Below, piece after piece: positions 1 to 11,075 of a stretch of DNA of 64,000 bases; positions within the stretch are counted from its first letter, which is position 1, and the number at the start of each line of letters is the position of its first letter. The notes beneath the pieces were generated by a model. The model did not search any database and was not told the DNA's origin. It was given only the letters and a program-made list of their open reading frames with translations. Source of the DNA: Raffaelea ambrosiae (Eukaryota; Ascomycota; Sordariomycetes; Ophiostomatales; Ophiostomataceae); assembly GCA_002778195.1 (NCBI GenBank), contig PCDI01000004.1, positions 1,813,148 to 1,877,147 on the forward strand, in the 5' to 3' direction. The translations under genes and the position numbers were made by a program.

Positions 1-1075
1 CTTTGGCTTGCGGAGCGTTGACGAGCAAAGAGTGGACACAACAAGAAGAAAAAGGGCAGCAAGGAAGCAGCAAAGGCCTCTAAAAGCAAGGGGGGGCGGA
101 CCTTTTTGCTTGTTTACCATTATTTGATTACCACTGGAGACCGCCACACCTCTAGCACAAGGAGGCTCAAGTAGGATCGCGCTTCCCATCCCAGTAATTA
201 CAAAGAGTTTATTACTGAGAAGGAGAGGACCCGGAGGCCCAATTGGCATGCCATTGGTGTTCAGAAAGCTGATTGCTATTTACAAAGCCCACTCTGGTGC
301 AGCACAATGCTTTGCCCACTCTGCTGTCCCCTGGACCGCGGACCCTAATAACCGTACACTAGCTAGATAGCTAGAATACAAGGGACATGGACAAAGATTG
401 TCAAAAAAAAAAAAAAGCAATGCTCACTGAAAATAGCTACAGGGTACGATATTATGGAGAGGAGCGTTATGCACACTCCCAGGTCCGTCGTGAACGGCCT
501 TTCGCGTAAAATGGGTGCCAAGCCGGAACAGGCAAAACGTCCCCGTCTTTGAAATAACCAGCTGTGCGTGATCTGGAGAGACAGAGAGCGCGCGGAAAGT
601 ACTATGTAAACAAAATGAGCAAGGGCGCATAGTTAAAAAAAAAGGAAGCAAAATATGGGAAAGGGTAGGGGTCGCCCATCCCAGCAACCATAAAAAAAAG
701 ACAAAAAAGAAAGCAAACACGAGACCTCAAAGACGTGTCTGGGAGAGCAAAGACGCGTCGAGGAGCTTGAAATGAATGAACCCACGACGCCCTCGAGATG
801 TCGTTTGATGTCATCGGCGCAGGATCATGACAGAATTGATTATTGTTTCTTTTTGCGAGGTGCCCAGTCCTGGCGGAACGGGTAAATTCGCAAATATGCC
901 CAGTCTTTTGCTCCACGTATCTGCCCGACTCTCGCTTTTTGACGTGTCTGTCAGTCGTCTGTCAAGTTTTCTCTTATTTTCTACAGTTTGAGCCACAGTA
1001 CTGGCGTCTTTGATGATGGCAGGCTCCATTCTGGGGCCATCGCAAAACCCAGCGAAGCTTGTTTTACAAAGTATA

Positions 1076-4000
1076 TACGAGTAGTTACATAGTACTATCT
1101 GGATACACGCGTATCTGCCCGGTCTGCAGAATGGATGCCAGTTAGTTACTCGTAATTAGTTACTGGCCCCCCCCCGAGAAAAAGATACAGGGTACGGCGG
1201 TGCCTGTGCTTTTTTGGCCGAGGGAAATTAGAGGGCAGTACATCATCAAAAGCCGCCGCGACCAAGATGGAGACCCAGAGTTGCATCAACCACGGTCCAC
1301 TTGTGCGGATCGATTCGTTGGACGCACAGCTCCAAACTCAATTAGGGGAAGCCAGGCCGCGTCCTGTCCCGTGTCTAACGGTGAGAGAGAGACAGAGGAG
1401 AACAGAGTCGGATATACTACAAAGTATATCTTACTCGTTCTATGTAGTGAAAAAAAAGCCTCAACGTGCACATGAAATGCAGGATACGAAAGGAACAAGT
1501 TGTTTACCCACCTGGCCTGCTTTCTGTCCTGCGAGCCATGACTATTGCCCATTTTCCTGAAGCAGAGGAATGCAATGGCATGAGAAAGCAGAAAAAAACA
1601 TGCAAAGCCAGGCCATCCAGCACACCTAACGACTAGTGTGCAATATACCTTGTACATAGTCGACACCACACACACACACACGCCAAGCAGGGAAGAACAG
1701 CATCACGTTACTTCCAACACACACACCACAAACCACACACCCCTTACGAGCAAGCTAGCTAGGTCGATTTGCAAAAGCAAGCACGCACACACCTCATCTG
1801 CATGCACAAAAAGCCAGCTTTCCCGTTATGGACATTAGCGTCAAACGTTTATTTTTTATGTTTTTATTTTATGTATTATTATTTTTCCCAAGGTTCCTTT
1901 TATTCCTCCATTTTTTTTGCTTGTTCGGAGTGTCCTATGGGTACCGAGGCTCGCCAATCAGAGCCGTAGGTGCGGATGGGGCATTCCGAATTATGAACGC
2001 TCTGATTGAAGGAAGGAGTGCAGAATCCGGTAAGTGTCAAAAAAAAAATTGGCCAGCACCTGTGCCGCCAGTGCCGACTGATCCGCACACTGTGGATACT
2101 GTGTCCTCGCACTCTCACATAGCAACAGGAAGGCACATGGATTTTATCGGCTCGCCTAGTGTCGGTTTTTCTTTGCATTTCCGGTTGCAGCACCCAAACT
2201 GGGTCTCAGTACGGTGTACTTGTAGACTAGCAGCCCGCTCGTCTGCCTGGCTTGCCTTCGCATGTCTCTCTTTGTGGCCCTCGGCTCTCTCATCTACATA
2301 CAAGTAGTAAACACAGTCGCAAAAGCCGAGTGGAAAAAAAAGGAGACACCAACCTCGCGGCTTCGCTCTTTCGCTTCATTTGAGGGGCCAAATCCCGCAA
2401 AATTGGAGACGCAATTGCCCATCGCATCAAGTTTTCCCCCAAAGCAGTGCCTGTCCTCGGCCGGCCCCAGGCACCGACAGCCTACCCGGCCTCTAGGCAG
2501 GCGGCATCGTTTTTTTATGGGGCCTTGCAGGCGGTTCCTGCTTTGTTCGTCGTTCTTCCTTTTTGTTTCGGGAAAGAAACTGCTGGTTTGTTTCCATGGA
2601 AGCCCCAGAATAGGGGGCGGCCTCTCGACCATCGATATTTCGCCTCGCCTCCTCCCCCATCCGAGGAGGCTGTCCCTCGTACAGACCATGCGAGACCCGC
2701 GAGATGTTCCATATTTTCCCATATTTGATAGACATCCGCCCACCGCACACTGTCTCCATCTCTCGCAATGGACGTCGTACCGGACATGAGTGGCCGAAAA
2801 GGGCACGCGAGGCTTTTCCTACTTCGTAGACCGACTCCCCGATCTTTTCTTTCTCTCTGGCTGCTACCGTGTGTCCATCCCTTCCTACCGACTCCCATGC
2901 CGAACGGGGCTTGCCGCCTTTTCATTTTCTTTGTTGCAGGCAGCGGAAGAGGGAACCACTCGCATGGCGAAGTACATAGTAGAACCCGGCTATTGCCTTG
3001 CCTGTCAAACGGACCAGGGACCAGGGGGACCAATATTTCGGGTAGAGAAGGCAACGGAAGAAAAAGAAAACAAGCTACACAAAAAAGCAAAATCTCACAC
3101 CGCACTTACATGGATGGGAGGACGCCGTACAGAAATTGCCTCCAATAAGGCGCATCTGGCTCCCGCATGGATTCCATCTTGTTCCATCCTGCTTCCCATG
3201 TGCGGAAGTTTCCATGGCACTGCGGCATTCGGCAGCCGTTTCTTCATGGTCACAGGTCTAGCAGCACCATGCCTGCATGTCATGGATGGTGCCCCCGCGG
3301 CGGAATTTTAAATCGCGAGGCTGTCAATACAACATGTAGCTCAAGTCGTATACGAGTACACAGTATTCTTTAGTACTCTGTCAAGTATTCGTCTCTGCTG
3401 GATCCCAGCGAGAGCACAGTCTTATGTGGCTAGTAAATACGAGTACGCTCCATTGGCAAGGTCGGCCTGTCATAATCACGTTGCTTTACAGGAGTCTTCC
3501 CTGTTGCCAAGACGCAAATCCCAAACAAAGGGAAAAGAAGCATACTATGTACAAAGTAAGATACACTTACCCTCTTACACCTACTCCTTCTTTCTTTGGA
3601 CATGCAAAACAAAGCCATACGCCACGGCAGGAATACAATTGCAGATCTGCCGGGCTTCCCATGCCGGAGCCTCACAGCGAGAAAAGTTCGAGATTTCTCC
3701 CGCATTTGGACAAATCTTGGACATGTTTTATTTCTGCTTCCGCAAAAGGAGTGTCGAGAGAGGAAAGGACAAGGGCAAAAGTAATAATCGCCCAGAGGAA
3801 AAAGATTCTAGACTTTTGTACCATGCGTGTAATCCAAGACAGCGGCGAATCCCAATATGGGTGCAATTGAAACAGAAAGCAAGATCGTGCATTCCGTCAC
3901 CAGAAATTCTTTCTAGCCGTTGAAGATTTGGTATGGGCCGCATACATACATAGTAGTACCCCCCGGGAACTATCTCTCGCTCCCTACGTCCAGTGCCCCA

Positions 4001-5501
4001 GAAAGGGATGTGTGTGTGGGATGGCGGCTCGGGTGGGTGCGGAATTTTCGGCCAAGCCGGGTTTACTCTTTCTTTCCTTCCTTCACCCCCCTGGCTCCTC
4101 TCTCGAACAAAGACCCCAAAAGATCGACATCATTCGGAGTACGAACTCGGTGGTCGAAAGGGAAGATACGGTCTCGGCCAGGAGGACTAGATTAACACTC
4201 TCATTGTTTACGCGCAATGATTTTCATACTTTGCAGAAGAAAAGAAGAGCAGCAGCTATTTTCTTACCTTCTCCGTCTCCGTACTAAGATGGAAAAAAAG
4301 GGACAAGGCCTAAAAAATATAGTTATGGAAAAATAAAAATAAAAAACCGGGGGAAGGCGTTTTCTTCTTTGCGCCAAAATGTTGGGCTTCTTTCGGCAGG
4401 TCGCCCATATACGGCGACACCGACAACGCATGCTTTTTCTCTCTCTGTCTTTCTCGGCCGTTCTCTTTTGCTTCTTGTCTGGGGCGATCTGGGGCAAAAC
4501 CCATTGGTGTGCAGCATTACGTATTGTCGATTTCGAGACGCCTTGCCAGATAGGAGCAATATCGTACTATTCAGATCTCGCATACTTAGCTACGAGTAGC
4601 TACCATGTACACAGCCGTACTATGTAGACACACCCATCTTGTATTATGCTGTGTGCACATGTAAGAGACATATGGCTTGTGAACAAGGATCTCTTCTCTC
4701 TCCTTATGATCTTACGTCTTTCTACTCGTACTTCTCTGTTTGTCCTGGGGGAAAAGCGAGCAAGAAGCGGAATGGGACAGACAAAAGCATAGCTAATTTG
4801 GGCAATTGAATCGGAGCTCCATGGACGTAATGAGTATTATTCTCCTTTTTCTTGAGACAGACCAACCGAAACTACGCCAGAGAAAAAAATAAAACAGGGC
4901 CCCCAGCGATGATGGATGGGCAATGTCTAAAAAAGCGCCAATGTATGGGTGTCTTCATCCTCCCCAAACTAGCGAGAGAAAAGGCGCCGCCAGTCCGGCT
5001 GCGTCGGATGGCCATTTTCTGACATCGGTGGAGGGAACCACAGAAGCACAGGGCGGGACCCTTTTTAATATATACGGTGTATCTATTTTTTTTTCCCAAG
5101 CTCCTCGCCCGTATTATGACGTATCTCCACAGTCCAAGTTTTTCCCCCTTGCAAAAAAAAGACAAGAACATAGCTGTACGGCGTACGGTGTACGTGATTT
5201 GTGTGATTTGTGCGTACGAAATAATTTTTCGTACTCGTTATTACCCCTTGTTGCCGCCCTGCACATCATTTGCTTGTTTTTCATTTTGCCCTCTCCAGCT
5301 TGCAGCAGGGTGGCATTTTGGTTGCCGTCGTCTTGTTAGGACAAGCGTACGTCTGTAAATGACCCCAAGAAGCAAGTGCAAGCTCCAGCTTTCGGCAACT
5401 AAGATACCGGGAACGCACGAACGATAGACTTAATCATAGGCTTAAGACGGACTCTTCCTTTGGCACCTCTCGTGGATGCACGTAGTGGCCACAGGTCCAC
5501 A

Positions 5502-5532
<31 letters not shown>

Positions 5533-6304
5533 GGCAGTTTGCTGGTCTAGACGGCTGGCTGACTCAACGGTCCCTACGTGGCAATGATGTTGTGAAAGTG
5601 ACAGCGACGTGCTGTTTCTCCATCCATCAATTATTCCGATGCGGCGGATTGTTCGTATCTCACTCCCTCTCTCATTACCATGCTGATCTTTGCTGCTGTT
5701 CTCTTCTCATATCTCTCGGCTGAGTCTTTGTCGGCGTGCCGATTTTCCGAATGAGCCTGGCCGTGCGCTGTGGTTCTCGCTTGCCATTCGTGCATTTGTG
5801 CATTTCTGCTCTGGCGGGTTGCGCCAGAAGACGTAGTCGTGGAAATGGGACAGACATGGCCCGCCACTGGATGGATGCTCCTGCCTGGGCTGTCATTGGG
5901 CGGTGTGAATGGAAAAGCCTCGTTTTCTCCCTGTCTCGGCGATCGTACATAGTAGGAAGGCAAACCCTGCTTACGCAGGCGACGGCGGTCGATGTGACGG
6001 GAAAGCAGGAGGCTGGGGAAGCATGGACGTTCGTTGTAAGAAACGATACTCATACTATGTAGTGCGTGGTGGGCGGCCCCCAAAAATGGCTCGCCGCAAG
6101 AATGCTCCATCGTGACTGACCAGAAGGGGAAAGACAAGGCGGTGGCCAAAATGGAGCTTGTCCAGCGCGGCTGGGCACAAGGCCTTTTTTTTTGTTTTTG
6201 CCATCCAGCGACACCGTATTCCACACTCAAATATGCACACGCAACGAATAAGAGACACACACTTACACGTAGCCTACTAACACGTAACGTGCTCCATACG
6301 AGTA
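1076..6304. repeat. Dispersed 8-bp motif TACGAGTA/TACTCGTA
   Basis: TACGAGTA occurs at 1076-1083, 3351-3358, 3438-3445, 4591-4598 and 6297-6304. Its complement TACTCGTA occurs at 1147-1154 and 4723-4730. Two further copies lie far away, at 19389-19396 (inside a predicted intron) and 45931-45938. Like the 9-bp motif in the same region it has TAC...GTA arms, so the two may be variants of one class of site. Confidence 0.55.
5503..5533. repeat. (GT)n(GC)n microsatellite
   Basis: Ten GT dinucleotides run directly into a GC alternation. Alternating purine-pyrimidine DNA of this type can adopt Z-form. Similar but shorter GT runs lie at 8237-8254 and 8459-8478. Confidence 0.9.
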
Positions 6305-9300
6305 GCCGCATCATCAATATGCTGTAGTAGGCGACCTAGCCCACGGCAACGAGGCCTTGGGAGTGAGAACGGCGTTCAATCACAACACAGTGTGTATTGT
6401 GTCATGGCACTGTCCGCGAAGGCAACATGGAAGGACAGAGGCAAAAAGCGAGGACGAGGTCGGCCAGAACGAGCACGAGCGAGGCCAACCCGAAGAAGGC
6501 AAGAACAAGCTTGCCAGACAGAGCGAGGACAGGAAAAAGGAAGACACAGGCGGCGATAAGGCCCCTGCCGGGCACCCCAGCAATACGTGCAGCGGTGGAC
6601 AGTCCAATCCCTGGTGGCCAGTAGTAATTAGGTGGGCCAGTCAAAGTCCGTTATCCGTGCATGGGTGTGGGTGTGTGGAAAAAGCGGGTCCAGAAGGTAG
6701 GAACAACGCTCTGGCTAGGTGTGTTTGGGTGATTTTGGGTGATTTTGGGGCGTTTGTGGGTGTGTTTCTGGGTGTTTGTGGTTGATGCTCTGCTTGGAGG
6801 GATGATCCCGGCCTGCAGGATTTCGCCTCGACGAATCGTATAGCTTGCTTGTCAAGTTCTTTTTGGTCTGTTATTGCTACTACTATGTATGTACGCATGG
6901 GTGATCTGAGAGCCGCCCGGCAGGCCCAGCAGAGCTTGGCCAGGTCAACACACCCTCTCCCCCCCCCCCTTCTCCGGAAAGTGCTGGTCCGGAAGGAAGC
7001 AAAGACGAGTACTGGGACAGCCAACCATCTTGAATCTTCCCATTTCCCTCGGCTCTTGTTGTTTGGCTTCCTCGAATGCTGCTAGGGGCGACAATGTTGT
7101 CCTGGATTTGGAACAGCCTGCGCGGAGGCGGTCAGAAGGCAATTGGTGCATGAGACGGTCGAGGAGGCGGCGCAGGACAAGGCAATGGCTCCTAGACGAC
7201 CTGGCTGAACGGGCAGAAGAGAAGGGCGGCCGAAAAATTTGGGTTGGCAGTTGGGGCCGGGGGTGGAGCGGTAGTAGACCCAGGCGAGAGGTTTTTTGGA
7301 GCCGTCACAAGCTCGCTCCGTTCGTATTACATATGACCATGACCTTACGGGCTCACAGGAGCGAGGGCAGCACTGACGACAGGCAGTATTGCCCCGAAAG
7401 CAAGCGCTCGTACTTACAAGTATATCGCTCACCAGAGGAGGCTCACCAGCGATCCGTGTGACTGGGGATTGCCAAGCTGTGTCGTCATACTGGGTATGAG
7501 AGAACAGAAGCAGACGGAAGGTTGAGCGGCGGCCGGGTCAGAGAAACGTTGGCCCCAGAAAAAAAAAAGAAAAAGAAAATAAATAAATATAACATAAAAA
7601 TAAAATGCAAATGAAACTAGGAGATCAGAGAAAGTGCCTGTTGTAGCTAGCCAGACAAAGAGAGAGAGAATGCCTAGGAGGCCGGCCAGGTCGACAGAAA
7701 ATCCCGCATAGGGAAGCACCACAGGAAAACTGGAGCCCAGTACACGATTCGGCCAACACGTTCAGGTACCTCCGACATGCAGGTTGAGGTCATCTGGGGC
7801 TGCGGGCGGGTGGGGCGATACATGGAGAAGCCGCGAGATTAAAGTCACTGGCCAGAGGCGACGACATTCATTGTGCCTGGGCGTCCTGGCCTAGGGGGGG
7901 CCTGGTGTTCGATACACAGGAACCGTACGAGGTGGCAACGCCAGGCACGGTGCAGAGCTTGGGCCCAGCCAATCCAGTCTCCATCCGCAAACGGCGTACA
8001 GTCTGCTCGCGTCGGCTCCCACAGTGGAGCCAGGTACAGCTCCTCGAGGTTGCACTGCAGTGGGTAGCTAGCTTGGGTCTGGGGCCATCGCTGTGTGGTC
8101 ATCTGGGCGGGCGCGCCATCCTGCGTATCTTGGAGAGCTCTTGTTTTGCCGTGAGTAAGATGCCTTGCACTATTATCTGCTGTAGGAGCCAGCTATTGCA
8201 GCCAGAGGCAGTCGGTCCAGCGCCAACAGCTGCCCTTGTGTGTGTGTGTGTGTGGTGTGTATCTGATGCAGTAACTACTACTATGTATGTAATAGTATGT
8301 GATGTCGCATGCATCTGGCCTGTCTATCTCATTACTGCGTCGTACTATGTAGCTTGCAGACCGGCACACAGATGGCAGTGGTGGTGACGCACCCAGATCT
8401 CCAATCGCAGCTGCCGACGGATCGACTTGCCCACTGGGGGTTCGCCCAGGGAGGGGGGTGTGTGTGTGTGTGTGTGTGCTCTGCTCAGGCATTCTCAAGA
8501 CGTGCACCGCAAGCGACATGGCTCCAAGTAAGATACGGACGATTGTCGTCACTTGCTGTCAGATACACTGTAATACTGTGCCGATGCTGCTCGACCATCC
8601 CCCCTGGAGCGACTTTTCCGGCATGGCCGCCAGCACGTTGGTTGCTGTTTGACTTTCTTTGGCTGCTAGTAGACAAAGCCTTGTTTTTTTTGGTGCCCAG
8701 GGGCGTATTACGGTGGTCATTCGTTGCTCATCTTGCTCGCTGCCATGTCCCTTGTGAATTCTATTTTGGCAATTATTTTAGCAATTTATTTTATTAGCTC
8801 ACTTCTACTATGTACGAGCAATCTCTGGCACTAAAATCGGTGGGAACCAACGAAGACCAAAACGAAGCTAGTGTTTGTCTGGCCGTAGACGCCGCCGCCG
8901 CGCCGAGCAAAAGCAAGAAAAAAAAAAAATCCCCTACGTATACAGACGAGAGCGTGAGCGACGACGCAGCGAGCTATTAGTTATGGCGACTTTTTTTTTA
9001 TTGCTGCTTTCTCTGGGTCCTGAGTGAGCCAGTAGCGAGCAGCCCTGTCCATGCTTCGCTTCCTTCTGCTCCTAGTAGACGGTCGCCAGATAATAAAACC
9101 ACAAGACAGCTTCCATCCTCTTTGCTCTCCTCTCCTCTTCCACTCGTTCTTTTAATCCCTCCGACTCGCTCTTTCGTTTTTTTCCTCCCTCTCTCTCTCG
9201 CTCTCTCTTCCAACACCCACGAAGGATCAATACCCAATCCTCGTCTTCCGGTTTCGTGAGGTGCGACTCTCCCCTCTTTCTTTTCTTCTTCACCCCTTCG

Positions 9301-10737
9301 TTTTCTTTTTATTATTCTTTTTCGTTTTCTTTATACCCAAATACCCCATTCGTATTGCACCCCCCTGTATCCCCCCCCTTCTGTTCGCCAATTCGACAAG
9401 TATTTTGATTCTTTAGGTATGTACGCATTGCGCACCCCCCCGTCTGACTAAAGGCAACGCGGTTTTCTCTGCATCTCTGCACTGGCCATGCTCGGCGCGC
9501 GCAACCGTCTCATGCGCTCGGCGAGACGGCTGCGTGGGAGTGCATCTACAACGCAAGGCAGCATGGCACAACCCACCCATTGAGCACGCACACAAGCACA
9601 AACGTACACACATACACACATACACACACCCCTCTATCCTCCTCACAGGTCTAATGGCTGGGGGGCAATGGGCAATGGCAAGCGTCACACGTTGCCGAGC
9701 CTCCTTGAGACGGTCGCAACGCGCCAGTACAGGGCACAGGATCTCTGGGCAGGCGGCTGGGTTCACACAGAAAGAGCACTCGGCGCAAGCGCACAAAGGA
9801 CGAGAGGGCACCGGCCGAGCGCAGAAAGAACGGATGGCAAGAAGAAGCACGACAGCTCCTGGACACAACGCACGCAGCACACGAGGGACACGGCGCACAG
9901 CAAGCACAGCATCAGGGCCGCGCATAAGAACAGCGCATCAGCACACACAAGGCGCAAGACCCAGAAACAAAATCAGGATATGGGAAAATCACCAAAACCA
10001 GAAACAACACGATCCCACGGCAGCAAGACGCACACATCAGCGCCCTGAGACACGGCGCTCAGACGACACCCGCAACCAGCATCCTGCGCACGATAAACAA
10101 ACACAATCAACAAAGCCCGTCCCATTCCTGCGCTTCCGCCGGTGCCAGTGGATTCCCACATGTCGGCACGTCCCAATTTCGCCCGTATCCACCGGCTGCT
10201 TATTAGCTCATCAAAACAGCGTCCATTCTTCTTGCCTTTCCTGTCCTGACCCAGCGCCTGGACCCACTTTCTGCCTTCCTTTTTCGCCCCCCGCGTTCTT
10301 CCGGCACCGCTGGCTTGCACTTGCCCTCTGCAGCGCTCTGCAGGTCACACACCCACCCTCCACCAGCGCTGGCACCCTCCAGCGAGGACCAACGGTGCTG
10401 TTCCGGTCGCATTGCCTGGCCCTGCTTTCTTGCCCTCTCTGACCTGCCCTCTGCCCTCTGCCCTCCACTGTGTGTGATTGCCCCAGTCGGCCCCCATTGG
10501 CACCAATTGGGCTAATCCCGACTTTTCACCTTGCTCACCTCTCCCGCCCATCTCTGCTCGTCCGGTCCTCCACCCCTACCCTCGTCTACCCTCTTACGCT
10601 CCACTGAGTCAGGCCCCCATTTCCCACNCCCCCCCCCCTCTCCATCTGCACAGTAGAACAGACTCGAAGCGCGCACGCTGGACAAGCCCTATTACGCGCG
10701 AGTCGCGGGCTTTTTCTGTTGTCTGCTGCCTCTAGGT

Positions 10738-11075
10738 TTATTATATATCCTTTACCCAGCCTTCCCCTCCCACTCGATCTCTTCTTCCCTCTCTTCTCTT
10801 CTTCTCTTCTTCTCCCTCCCCCTTCCTCACCACCCACACATCACCACATTGGAAGCTCTTCTGCCATTGTGAGAGAGCCTCTACTCACCCCCTCCACCAC
10901 CGCGCGCCCTACGGGAGATCGTTCCCAACCCACCCTATTCTTGCCTTGGCTATTGTCGTCCGAGCTGCAGAGAAAACCGCGTTCTGTCGCCAGGCTCCCC
11001 CTCTGACCGGCACAATTTCTTCATACTCACTCTACTCTCACTCCGCAGCCACAATCAACAAACACACATAGCGCC
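10738..11075 (+). promoter_or_regulatory. Pyrimidine-rich leader/promoter-proximal region of PMA1
   Basis: The 340 bases before the PMA1 start are strongly C/T rich on the coding strand, with a nearly pure CT tract around 10775-10825, and contain a TATA-like TTATATATCC near 10741. CT-rich stretches near transcription starts are common in strongly expressed filamentous-fungal genes. The start context is GCGCCATGG. The transcription start and any leader intron are not determinable by eye. Confidence 0.45.

Larger units (their letters stand above)
600..8814. repeat. Dispersed 9-bp motif TACTATGTA, 12 copies
   Basis: Exact copies of TACTATGTA lie at 600-608, 3543-3551, 4618-4626, 6053-6061, 6881-6889, 8279-8287, 8343-8351 and 8806-8814. 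The reverse complement TACATAGTA lies at 1086-1094, 2973-2981, 3947-3955 and 5946-5954. I noticed none in the other 55 kb. A given 9-mer on either strand is expected well under once in 8 kb of random sequence. Both orientations occur, spacing is irregular, and flanks are mostly unrelated, so these are not copies of one longer element. A protein-binding site or a short mobile or repair-derived insertion are possible explanations. Confidence 0.7.
1..11075. other. Gene-less 11 kb upstream of the H+-ATPase gene
   Basis: I find no convincing gene here. Open frames are short, overlap in several frames, and show no family motif or plausible exon chain. The block does hold repeated short motifs (TACTATGTA or its complement 12 times between 600 and 8814; TACGAGTA or its complement seven times between 1076 and 6304), GT/GC microsatellites, C and T homopolymers, and a pyrimidine-rich stretch just before PMA1. 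It may contain distal control elements, a long untranslated leader, an unrecognised noncoding RNA, or decayed repeats. A multi-exon gene with very short exons cannot be excluded. Confidence 0.55.

Noticed and set aside
5631..6317. 228-residue minus-strand frame
   Set aside because: No recognisable domain, mixed composition, and overlapping frames on both strands. An initial hydrophobic stretch alone is not evidence of a secreted protein.
9534..10442. 302-residue plus-strand frame before PMA1
   Set aside because: The translation is dominated by Thr/His/Arg repeats derived from CA-rich DNA, overlaps other frames, and shows no conserved motif. It more likely lies in promoter or leader sequence.
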